64,000 nucleotides of DNA from Rhodalgimonas zhirmunskyi (GTDB lineage Bacteria; Pseudomonadota; Alphaproteobacteria; Rhodobacterales; Rhodobacteraceae). Location of the stretch: positions 1,240,001-1,304,000 of the forward strand of contig JANFFA010000001.1 of the NCBI GenBank assembly GCA_030848925.1, read 5' to 3'. Below are positions 16,587 to 23,701 of the stretch, in pieces. The number at the start of each line of letters is the position of its first letter. Within the stretch, counting starts at the first letter, position 1. Position numbers and translations under genes: made by a program. The notes beneath the pieces are model-generated. The model worked only from the letters and a program-made list of their open reading frames with translations. It ran no database searches and was not told where the DNA came from.

Positions 16587-17648
16587 ATGTTCAGAAAGAG
16601 CGCACTGGCGATGGCCCTCGCGGCGGCCGCATTGGGAACACAGGCTTCGGCCGAGAAAAAGACCGAGTTCAAGGTCGCATGGTCGATCTATGTCGGCTGG
16701 ATGCCTTGGGGCTATGCCGAGGAAAGCGGCATCATGGACAAATGGGCCGAGAAATACGGCATCGACGTCGAGATCGTTCAGATCAACGACTATATCGAAT
16801 CCATCAACCAATACACCTCGGGCCAGTTCGACGGCGTCACCGCCACGAACATGGACACGCTCTCCATCCCCTCGGGCGGCGGCGTCGATACCACCGCCCT
16901 GATTGTGGGCGATTTTTCCAACGGCAACGACGCGGTGATCCTCAAGGGCGAGGGCGATCTTGCCACGCTCAAGGGCAAGCCGGTCAACCTCGTCGAACTC
17001 AGCGTTTCGCATTACCTGCTGGCGCGCGGGCTGGATAGCGTCGGGCTGAGCGAGGCCGATCTCGGCGGGGTCATCAACACCTCTGACGCCGACATGATCG
17101 CCGCCTTCCAGACGGCGGATGTGCAAACCGTGGTGACATGGAACCCGCTGGTGTCCTCGATCCTCGAAGACCCCAACGCCAACAAGATCTTCGACAGCTC
17201 GCAAATCCCCGGTGAGATCATCGACCTGATGGTGGTGAACACCGAAACGCTGGCCGACAATCCCGAACTGGGCAAGGCGCTGGCCGGGGCGTGGTACGAG
17301 GTGATGGGCCTGATGTCCCAAGACACCCCCGAAGGCAAAGCCGCCCGTGAATGGATGGCCGAAGCCTCGGGCACCGATCTGGCCGGGTATGACGCGCAGC
17401 TGGCCTCGACCGAGATGTTCTTTGATCCCGCCGCGGCCGTGACCTTTACCCAAGGTGCCGAGTTGAAGACCACGATGACCAACGTCGCGCAATTCCTGTT
17501 CGACAAGGGCATTCTGGGCGAAGGCGCGCCCTCGCCCGATTTCGTCGGCGTGGAATATCCCGATGGCACGGTCACCGGCGACAGCGCCAACACCATGTTC
17601 CGCTACAACGTGGACTACATGAAAATGGCCGCCGACGGACAGCTTTGA
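16587..17648 (+). CDS. NitT/TauT-type substrate-binding protein, probable guanidine importer
   Basis: A 353-residue periplasmic protein with a Sec signal (MFRKSALAMALAAAALGTQA, cleaved near ASA). The fold matches the SsuA/NitT/TauT group: KVAWSIYVGWMPWGYAEESG, then a VTATNMDTLSIPSGGGVDTT loop and SVSHYLLARGL. ATG 16587 follows CGGGAG. It is the first gene after the guanidine-I riboswitch, so its expression should rise with guanidine. The layout importer plus guanidine hydrolase mirrors the cyanobacterial sll1077-sll1082 type of locus. Guanidine as ligand is an inference from riboswitch and neighbours. Confidence 0.88.
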   Translation: MFRKSALAMALAAAALGTQASAEKKTEFKVAWSIYVGWMPWGYAEESGIMDKWAEKYGIDVEIVQINDYIESINQYTSGQFDGVTATNMDTLSIPSGGGVDTTALIVGDFSNGNDAVILKGEGDLATLKGKPVNLVELSVSHYLLARGLDSVGLSEADLGGVINTSDADMIAAFQTADVQTVVTWNPLVSSILEDPNANKIFDSSQIPGEIIDLMVVNTETLADNPELGKALAGAWYEVMGLMSQDTPEGKAAREWMAEASGTDLAGYDAQLASTEMFFDPAAAVTFTQGAELKTTMTNVAQFLFDKGILGEGAPSPDFVGVEYPDGTVTGDSANTMFRYNVDYMKMAADGQL

Positions 17649-17661
17649 TCACCTGACCCAC

Positions 17662-17691
17662 GCGCGCCCCGGACCCTGCGCCGGGGCGCGC
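17662..17691 (+). other. Strong intergenic hairpin after the binding-protein gene
   Basis: GCGCGCCCCGG (17662-17672) and CCGGGGCGCGC (17681-17691) form a perfect 11-bp stem 13 bases after the stop codon. There is no T-run, so it more likely protects the 3' end of the binding-protein message or causes partial termination. Such elements commonly raise binding protein over permease levels. Confidence 0.65.
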
Positions 17692-17753
17692 CCCTCTCTG
17701 ACCCGATACGCCCCTCTCTCCCCCGTTACACCCCCGCCCCAACCGGACACGCC

Positions 17754-18566
17754 ATGCGCCTGATCAACAGAAAACCCGGACGCCCGCTTGCGCTGTTCCT
17801 ACTGATGCTGCCGTTCGCATTGGTGTTCATCGCCTATGCCATCGGCTCCGATATCCGGCTGAGCGAAAACCCGGCGGACAAGCTGCTGCCCGCGCCCTCG
17901 AAAATCGCCGCCACTGCCGAGCGGCTGTTTTTCGAACCCGACAAGCGCTCGGGCCGCATCCTTATGTGGCATGACACCGCGATCAGCCTGCAACGCCTTG
18001 GCCTTGGCGTCGGCATCGCGGCGCTGATCGGGCTGAGTTTCGGCATGTTGATCGGCCTTCTGCCGCATGTGCGCGCCACATTTGCGGGCTTTGTCGCGGT
18101 GATTTCGATGATCCCGCCGCTTGCGATCCTGCCGATCCTGTTCATCACCTTCGGTCTGGGCGAACTTTCGAAAGTCGTCCTCATCGTTATCGGCATCACC
18201 CCCTTCCTGATCCGCGACCTGTCGCAACGCACGCTGGAAATCCCGCGCGAGATGATCGTGAAGGCCGAAACGCTGGGCGCCTCGACGCTGACCATCGCGC
18301 TGCGCGTGGCCCTGCCACAAGTGCTGCCCCGCCTGATCCAGTCGGTGCGCCTATCGCTTGGCCCCGCGTGGCTGTTCCTGATCGCGGCCGAGGCGATCGC
18401 CTCGGACCTTGGGCTTGGCTATCGCATCTTTCTTGTCCGCCGCTATCTGGCGATGGACGTGATCCTGACCTACGTGCTCTGGATCACGCTTCTGGCCTTC
18501 GTCATCGACCTTGCGCTGAAAAAGCTGTCAGAGCGGTTGTTCCCATGGACGGAGGCCGCGCTATGA
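17754..18566 (+). CDS. NitT/TauT-type ABC permease, probable guanidine importer
   Basis: A 270-residue inner-membrane protein with about six membrane segments, of the SsuC/TauC/NrtB type. The first segment is LALFLLMLPFALVFIAYAIG, and the ATPase-docking EAA region is VKAETLGASTLTIALRVALP. The FVAVISMIPPLAILPILFITF segment is the typical core helix of this group. The stop overlaps the ATPase start by ATGA. The gap of 105 bases from the binding-protein gene holds the hairpin described separately. Confidence 0.9.
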   Translation: MRLINRKPGRPLALFLLMLPFALVFIAYAIGSDIRLSENPADKLLPAPSKIAATAERLFFEPDKRSGRILMWHDTAISLQRLGLGVGIAALIGLSFGMLIGLLPHVRATFAGFVAVISMIPPLAILPILFITFGLGELSKVVLIVIGITPFLIRDLSQRTLEIPREMIVKAETLGASTLTIALRVALPQVLPRLIQSVRLSLGPAWLFLIAAEAIASDLGLGYRIFLVRRYLAMDVILTYVLWITLLAFVIDLALKKLSERLFPWTEAAL

Positions 18567-19330
18567 GCTTCGTTTCCGCGAGCAACATCTTTCAAAGCTA
18601 CAATGGCCGCCCGATCCTTGAACGGGTCAACCTTGAGGTCGAGGAAGGTGAATTCATCTCGATCGTCGGCGCCTCGGGCTGTGGCAAATCCACCTTCCTG
18701 CGCCTGCTTCTGGCACAGGAGCGCCCCACGCGGGGGCAGATCACGGTCGACGGCAACCCACCCGCAGTAGAGCCGGGGCTGGAACGCGGCGTGGTGTTCC
18801 AGCGCTACTCGACCTTTCCGCACCTCACCGTGCGCGACAATATCGTGGCGGGCGAAAGCTTCCGCCGCCCTTGGGGGCGGTTCTTCGGCGCCGAAAGGAA
18901 AGCCGCCCGCGCCCGCGCCGATGAAACGCTGGCCCGGATCGGGCTGGATCACGTCGCCGACAATTACCCCGCCACCCTGTCGGGCGGGATGCAGCAACGC
19001 CTTGCCATCGGGCAGGCGCTGGTGGCGCGGCCCCGCATCCTGTTGCTCGATGAACCCTTCGGCGCGCTCGACCCCGGCACGCGGCTTTCGATGCACGATT
19101 TCCTGTCCGACCTGCGGGCCGAAACCGGCATGACCGTCTTCATGGTCACCCATGACCTCGAAGAGGGGTTCAAGCTGGGCGACCGGGTCATCGTCTTCGA
19201 CAAGCCGCGCTGGGACCCGGACGATCCGGGCGCCTTCGGCGCCACCATCACCTATGATTTCGACGCCAGGAATGGCGGCTTCCCTTACCAGACCATCAAG
19301 GAGGAAACTCATGTTCTTCGACCGCAATGA
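18563..19330 (+). CDS. NitT/TauT-type ABC ATPase, probable guanidine importer
   Basis: The 255-residue ATPase has Walker A GASGCGKST, signature LSGGMQQRLAIGQALVA, Walker B ILLLDEPFGALD and switch His in MVTHDLEEGF. It matches SsuB/TauB/NrtD-type ATPases in length, without a C-terminal regulatory domain. The start overlaps the permease stop. Its last 20 bases overlap the ureohydrolase start, and the Shine-Dalgarno sequence of that gene lies inside this coding region, so translation is likely coupled. Confidence 0.9.
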   Translation: MSFVSASNIFQSYNGRPILERVNLEVEEGEFISIVGASGCGKSTFLRLLLAQERPTRGQITVDGNPPAVEPGLERGVVFQRYSTFPHLTVRDNIVAGESFRRPWGRFFGAERKAARARADETLARIGLDHVADNYPATLSGGMQQRLAIGQALVARPRILLLDEPFGALDPGTRLSMHDFLSDLRAETGMTVFMVTHDLEEGFKLGDRVIVFDKPRWDPDDPGAFGATITYDFDARNGGFPYQTIKEETHVLRPQ

Positions 19331-20579
19331 GCGCACACGCTCGCATCACCCGGCGGACCTCGCCGGCATGGCCAAGGGCACGGAAAAGCGCCACCACCAC
19401 CCTGACCTGACCAAGCTGGCCGGGTGGAAAGCCATGCGCAAGGAAGCCGAACTGCCCGAGGGCCGCTGGGACGAAGAGCGCCGCTGGGCCCTGCGCATGG
19501 GCCTGACCGGGGCCGACACCATCGAAGACAAGTCGATCCCCACCTTCGCACGCGGTGAGCTGCCCCATTACGCGGGCATCAACACCTTCCTCAAGGCGCC
19601 CTATGCCGAGGACGTGCTGGAAGTCTCGCATTACGATGCGACCGTGCTGGGCATCCCGTTTGACGGCGGCACCACCTATCGCGCGGGCACCCGCTTCGGC
19701 CCGCAGGGCGTGCGCAAGATCAGCGCACTTTACACGCCTTACAACTACGAAATCGGCGTCGACCTGCGCGAACAGATGACGCTTTGCGATGCCGGTGACG
19801 TGTTCACCATTCCCGCCAATATCGAAAAGTCCTTCGATCAGATCAGCCGCGCCGTGAGCCACGTGTTCTCGTCCGGCTCGCTCCCCATCATGATCGGCGG
19901 CGACCACTCCATCGGCTTTCCTTGTGTGCGCGGCATTGCCGAATGCACCTCGAAGAAAATCGGCATCGTCCACTTCGACCGCCACGCCGACATTCAGGAA
20001 AAAGACCTTGATGAGCGGATGCACACCACCCCGTGGTTCCACTCGACCAACCTGCCCAACGTCCCGGCCAAGAACCTTGTCCAGATCGGCATCGGCGGCT
20101 GGCAGGTCCCGCGCGAGGCGGTGAAAGTCGCGCGCGAGCGGGAAACCAACATCATCACCATGGGCGACATGGAGAAGATGGGCATCGACAAGACCATCGA
20201 AATGGCGCTGGAAATGGCGTGGGATGGCGTCGACATGGTCTATATGTCCTTCGACATCGACAGCATCGATTGCGGTTTCGTCCCCGGCACCGGCTGGCCC
20301 GAACCGGGCGGTTTCCTGCCGCGTGAAGCGCTGGCGCTGGCCTCGGGCATCGCCGCCGAAGGCATCTGCGGGATGGAACTGGTCGAGGTCGCGCCGCCCT
20401 ATGACGTGTCGGATATCACCGCGCTGATGGGCACCCGCGTAATCGTCGACGTGCTGGGCGCGCTGGTCGCGAACGGCAAGCTGGGCGAGCACCGCAAGCA
20501 CATCGACAAGCCGGTCAAAATCCCGCATGGCGAGTTCGAGGGCAAGCGCTGGTCCAACGCCGAACCGCACAAGTTCTGA
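19311..20579 (+). CDS. gdmH: Guanidine hydrolase (nickel-dependent ureohydrolase family)
   Basis: The 422-residue protein belongs to the arginase/agmatinase fold. Metal ligands are His199 (GGDHSIG), Asp223, His225 and Asp227 (HFDRHAD), and Asp315 and Asp317 (SFDIDSID). The Arg in HFDRHAD replaces the Ala of ordinary agmatinases, and DLDERMHTTPWFHSTN plus IGGWQVPRE match what is known of Synechocystis Sll1077, which hydrolyses guanidine to ammonia and urea with nickel. The N-terminal 100 residues, longer than in agmatinases, carry a His cluster at 28-30 (RHHH). Riboswitch and importer support the assignment. AGGAGG at 19299-19304 sets the start. Urease genes are not in the window. Confidence 0.88.
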   Translation: MFFDRNERTRSHHPADLAGMAKGTEKRHHHPDLTKLAGWKAMRKEAELPEGRWDEERRWALRMGLTGADTIEDKSIPTFARGELPHYAGINTFLKAPYAEDVLEVSHYDATVLGIPFDGGTTYRAGTRFGPQGVRKISALYTPYNYEIGVDLREQMTLCDAGDVFTIPANIEKSFDQISRAVSHVFSSGSLPIMIGGDHSIGFPCVRGIAECTSKKIGIVHFDRHADIQEKDLDERMHTTPWFHSTNLPNVPAKNLVQIGIGGWQVPREAVKVARERETNIITMGDMEKMGIDKTIEMALEMAWDGVDMVYMSFDIDSIDCGFVPGTGWPEPGGFLPREALALASGIAAEGICGMELVEVAPPYDVSDITALMGTRVIVDVLGALVANGKLGEHRKHIDKPVKIPHGEFEGKRWSNAEPHKF

Positions 20580-20590
20580 GGGAGGGAAAG

Positions 20591-21106
20591 ATGCCACACG
20601 ATCACCCACACCATGAACACGACCACGGGCACAGCCACGGGCATGACCATACGCATACGCATGGCCACTCCCACGATCACGGCCACTCTCACGGCCACAC
20701 CCACGGGCATGGCCACAACCATGCCCACGGCGAACACCTGCATTCCCACATGCATGACGAAGACGCCGCCGCCGACCTGCAAATCCTCGCCACGCAGTTC
20801 ATCGACGGCTTCGTGCAGGCCGCCGACAAGGCGTCTTACCTGAAACTTGCCGGTGTGCCGTTCGAGCGCCCCGGCAAGGGCGGCGCCAAAGCGCTTAAGC
20901 TGGTGGATGTAGAGCTCAAGACCGAATGGCAGGTGGGCACCGCCTCGCCTTCGTTCGGCTCACGCGAGTTGAGCTACCTGCCCTTCCCGGGCGAAATGGT
21001 GCGCGAACGCACCAACATGAACCTGATCTACGTGTCGATGGACGAAAAAGCCGCCCTCGACATCCGCGACTATCTCACAGCACGAAAAAAGGAGATCGAC
21101 CTGTGA
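20591..21106 (+). CDS. Histidine-rich protein, candidate nickel metallochaperone for GdmH
   Basis: The 171-residue protein begins with an extreme His tail: 27 His among residues 1-55, mostly as HGHxH or HxH steps, followed by a folded domain (residues 60-171: DLQILATQFIDGFVQAADKA, VPFERPGKGGAKALKLVDVE, ELSYLPFPGEMVRERTNMNL). It has no Cys and no signal peptide, so it is cytoplasmic. It sits 11 bases after gdmH with GGGAGGGAAAG upstream. Known cyanobacterial GdmH needs HypA/HypB-like GhaA and GhaB for nickel loading. Neither is present here, so this protein may store or deliver nickel instead. The folded domain is not recognised. Confidence 0.8.
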   Translation: MPHDHPHHEHDHGHSHGHDHTHTHGHSHDHGHSHGHTHGHGHNHAHGEHLHSHMHDEDAAADLQILATQFIDGFVQAADKASYLKLAGVPFERPGKGGAKALKLVDVELKTEWQVGTASPSFGSRELSYLPFPGEMVRERTNMNLIYVSMDEKAALDIRDYLTARKKEIDL

Positions 21107-21264
21107 AAAAACTGCTGCTTCCCCTCGCCCTGCTGGCGCCCTCGGTGGCCTCGGCCCACACCATCAACGACAGCGTTGGCCACCTGCACCCGCATGGTAT
21201 CGGCTACGCGCTGATCGCCGTGATCGCTGCTGGCATGGCGCTGCGCGCCTGGCTCAAGCGCTAA
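21103..21264 (+). CDS. Small (53-residue) exported or membrane peptide at the end of the guanidine operon
   Basis: It starts at GTG 21103, overlapping the stop of the His-rich gene, with AAAAAAGGAGA 5-6 bases upstream. The product has a signal-like segment (MKKLLLPLALLAPSVASA), a short polar stretch HTINDSVGHLHPHG with four His, and a single membrane helix (YALIAVIAAGMALRA) ending in WLKR. Histidines placed between two hydrophobic segments resemble the outer loop of HupE/UreJ-type nickel permeases, though it is far too short for one. It ends convergently with the next gene, the stops overlapping by three bases. Confidence 0.65.
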   Translation: MKKLLLPLALLAPSVASAHTINDSVGHLHPHGIGYALIAVIAAGMALRAWLKR

Positions 21265-21947
21265 GCCAGCGCAGGCACCACAAGATCCTCCGGCGCGCCC
21301 TCAAGATGCAGCGGCGCGCCGGTCACAGCCTGCAACTCGTCAAGGCTCAGCGCGGCCAGCTTTTCGCGCAGGACGAACCGGCCCTCGACCACATCCACCA
21401 CCGCCAGCGATGAATAGATCCGCGTGACACAGCCCACCCCGGTCAGCGGCATGTCACAGCGCGACACCAGCTTTGGCGCGCCCGACTTGGTGACATGATC
21501 GGTGACGACCGCCACCCGCTTGGCCCCATGCACCAGATCCATCGCGCCGCCCACCGCAGGCACGCCGCCCTTGCCGGTGCTCCAGTTCGCCAGATCGCCA
21601 TTCTCGGCCACTTGGAACGCGCCCAAAATGGCCACGTCCAGATGGCCGCCGCGCACCATCGCGAAACTCAGCGCGTGATCGAACACCGCCGCGCCGGGCT
21701 TGAGCGTGATCGCCTTCTTGCCCGCGTTGATCAGGTCCCAGTCCTCTTGCCCCGGTTCGGGCGCAGGGCCGAAATTCAGCAACCCGTTCTCGGTGTGAAA
21801 AATCACCTCGCGATCCTTGGGGCAATGGTTGGCCACCATCTCGGGAAAACCGATCCCAAGGTTCACATAAGCCCCATCCGCAATATCCTGCGCCGCGCGC
21901 CACGCGATCTGGGCATTGGTCAGCTTGATTTCATTGAGCGTGCTCAT
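21261..21947 (-). CDS. 3-oxoacid CoA-transferase subunit B (ScoB/PcaJ/AtoA family)
   Basis: A 228-residue beta subunit of a family I CoA transferase. The catalytic Glu53 lies in TENGLLNFGP (S/TENG motif), and GGHLDVAILGAFQV and KGGVPAVGGAMDL are family landmarks. Such enzymes move CoA from succinyl-CoA to acetoacetate or 3-oxoadipate. The gene overlaps the alpha-subunit stop by four bases, so the pair is one operon. Substrate cannot be decided between 3-oxoadipate and acetoacetate. Confidence 0.92.
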   Translation of the reverse strand: MSTLNEIKLTNAQIAWRAAQDIADGAYVNLGIGFPEMVANHCPKDREVIFHTENGLLNFGPAPEPGQEDWDLINAGKKAITLKPGAAVFDHALSFAMVRGGHLDVAILGAFQVAENGDLANWSTGKGGVPAVGGAMDLVHGAKRVAVVTDHVTKSGAPKLVSRCDMPLTGVGCVTRIYSSLAVVDVVEGRFVLREKLAALSLDELQAVTGAPLHLEGAPEDLVVPALA

Positions 21948-22651
21948 GGGTAAACCGCCTCCGCGCGGATCAGGTCTTCCTCTTGGCGCGCATCCGGCAC
22001 CTCGACCAGCGCATCAACGAAGATGCCCGGCGTGATCACGTCCTCGGGCGGGATGCCCCCCGGCGCCACCATGCGGCGCACCTGCGCGATGGTGCGCGTC
22101 GCGGCCATCGCCATGATCGGATTGAAGTTCCGCGCGCTCATCCGGTAGGTCAGGTTGCCCATCGGATCGCCCACCTCGCCCTTGATCAGGGCGACATCGG
22201 CCTTGAGCCAGCGTTCCTGCACATAGTCCTTGCCCTCGAACCTGCCCACCGCCTTGCCCTCGGCCAGTTCGGTGCCAACCCCCGTCGGCGTGTAAAACGC
22301 CGGGATGCCCGCCCCCCCGGCGCGAATACGCTCGGCCAATGTGCCCTGCGGCACCACCTCAAGCTCAAGCTTTCCGGCGGCGTAGGCCTCGTTGAAGCAA
22401 ACCGCATCGCGGGTGCGCGGATAGGAACAGATCACCTTGTCGACCATCCCTTCGCGGATCATCGCGGCAAGGCCCACCTGCCCTGTGCCAGCATTGTTGT
22501 TGATCACCGTCAGATGCCTTGGCCCGGCGTCGATCAGCGCATGGATCAACTCGACCGGCGCTCCCGATCCGCCGAACCCCGCGATCATCACCGAAGCCCC
22601 ATCCGCGATTCCGGCCACCGCCTCGGCCACAGTCTTGCAGGTCTTATCCAT
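21944..22651 (-). CDS. 3-oxoacid CoA-transferase subunit A (ScoA/PcaI/AtoD family)
   Basis: The 235-residue alpha subunit starts MDKTCKTVAEAVAGIADGAS and has the CoA-binding glycine-rich loop VMIAGFGGSGAPVELI, then VINNNAGTGQVG and TPTGVGTELAEGK. It is first in the two-gene operon. Family length is about 230 residues. No dedicated regulator is adjacent. Upstream lies the terminator of cyoD, so transcription starts in the short gap 22652-22685. Confidence 0.92.
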   Translation of the reverse strand: MDKTCKTVAEAVAGIADGASVMIAGFGGSGAPVELIHALIDAGPRHLTVINNNAGTGQVGLAAMIREGMVDKVICSYPRTRDAVCFNEAYAAGKLELEVVPQGTLAERIRAGGAGIPAFYTPTGVGTELAEGKAVGRFEGKDYVQERWLKADVALIKGEVGDPMGNLTYRMSARNFNPIMAMAATRTIAQVRRMVAPGGIPPEDVITPGIFVDALVEVPDARQEEDLIRAEAVYP

Positions 22652-22685
22652 TCAAGCGCTCCTCCCGGCGGACATGATCAGGCAG

Positions 22686-22719
22686 AAAAAAACGGGGCGC
22701 AAGATGTGTGACGCCCCGT
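22686..22719 (-). terminator. Rho-independent terminator of the cyo operon
   Basis: ACGGGGCG (22692-22699) pairs with CGCCCCGT (22712-22719), and on the minus strand the stem is followed by a run of T (A-run 22686-22692). It lies 24 bases past the cyoD stop. Confidence 0.88.
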
Positions 22720-22742
22720 TATTACTGGTTAACGCGCGCGTT

Positions 22743-23069
22743 TCACATTCGCGAATGCTGATCGTAGAGAATCCAGATCGTGCCCGCCACCATCAGCGCC
22801 ACGATCAAGACGGTAAACAGGATCAGGTAAAGATCATCGCGATGCGATTTCTCAAGCCCGATATGCAGGAAGTAGTGGAAATGCACGACGATCTGCACCG
22901 TCGCCAGCACGGACAGGACGGCCAGCGCCGTCAACCCCGCGACAAGCCCCTGCCAGACAATGACAAAGGCCGCCAGCGACAGGATCATCGCCAGCACATA
23001 GCCGATGGTATACTGGCGCAGATCACGCTTGCACGCCGCGTCGATTTTTGGGGTAAGCCTTTTGTTCAT
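22743..23069 (-). CDS. cyoD: Cytochrome bo3-type quinol oxidase subunit IV
   Basis: The 108-residue protein has three membrane segments (YVLAMILSLAAFVIVW, LTALAVLSVLATVQIVVHF, LYLILFTVLIVALMVAGTIW), matching CyoD. It begins with a polar, basic N-terminus as in E. coli. The start overlaps the cyoC stop. It is a small accessory subunit that helps assemble subunit I with its metal centres. Confidence 0.93.
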   Translation of the reverse strand: MNKRLTPKIDAACKRDLRQYTIGYVLAMILSLAAFVIVWQGLVAGLTALAVLSVLATVQIVVHFHYFLHIGLEKSHRDDLYLILFTVLIVALMVAGTIWILYDQHSRM

Positions 23070-23701
23070 TGGACAACTCCGAACAGGAAAACAAAGGTAA
23101 AGATGCCGACCCAGACGACATCCAACATGTGCCAGAACAGCGCCAACCGCATGATCCGAAGCTTCACCTCACGGCTCAGTCCAAAGACGGCGATCTGCAC
23201 GAACATCACCACCATCCAGACCAGCGCCGACGCCACGTGAAGCCCATGGGTGGCCACCAGCGCATAGAATGACGACAGGAAACCGCTGGCCTGCGGCGGT
23301 GCGCCCTCGATCACGGCAAACTGGTAGAAGTCGCTGATTTCAAAGCCCAGAAACCCCGCACCCAGTAGCCCCGTCACCACCATCCAGAAAACGACAGCGC
23401 CGGCCCCCTGATCGTATTTCATGGCGAGAGACGCCATGCCGAAGGTGAAGGTCGAGCCCAGCAAAAGCATGGTTTCGATAAAGATCGACCCCAACTCGAA
23501 TAGTTCGCGTGGCCCCGGTGCATCGGCCTGTCCGTGGGTGCTCATCGCTGCGTAGGTGGCGAAGAGCACAGCGAACAACAACAGGTCCGACATCAGGAAG
23601 ATCCAGAAGCCGAAGATCACCGGCTCTGCCGCGTCATGCGAATCCCTGTCCGCCGCCTCAAGGGTCATCCCCGGATAAAGAGGGTCTGTTTGCGCGCTCA
23701 T
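23066..23701 (-). CDS. cyoC: Cytochrome bo3-type quinol oxidase subunit III
   Basis: The 211-residue subunit III has five membrane segments, with FGFWIFLMSDLLLFAVLFATY near the start and FYALVATHGLHVASALVWMV in the middle, both strongly conserved. It is part of the membrane complex with CyoA and CyoB. The gene overlaps cyoB upstream and cyoD downstream by four bases each. Confidence 0.95.
   Translation of the reverse strand: MSAQTDPLYPGMTLEAADRDSHDAAEPVIFGFWIFLMSDLLLFAVLFATYAAMSTHGQADAPGPRELFELGSIFIETMLLLGSTFTFGMASLAMKYDQGAGAVVFWMVVTGLLGAGFLGFEISDFYQFAVIEGAPPQASGFLSSFYALVATHGLHVASALVWMVVMFVQIAVFGLSREVKLRIMRLALFWHMLDVVWVGIFTFVFLFGVVQ

Noticed and set aside
20591-20760. The His-rich coding region as a repeat array or CRISPR
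   Set aside because: The periodic CAC/CAT and GGC codons come from the His-Gly coding sequence in a well-placed gene; there are no spacers or constant repeats.
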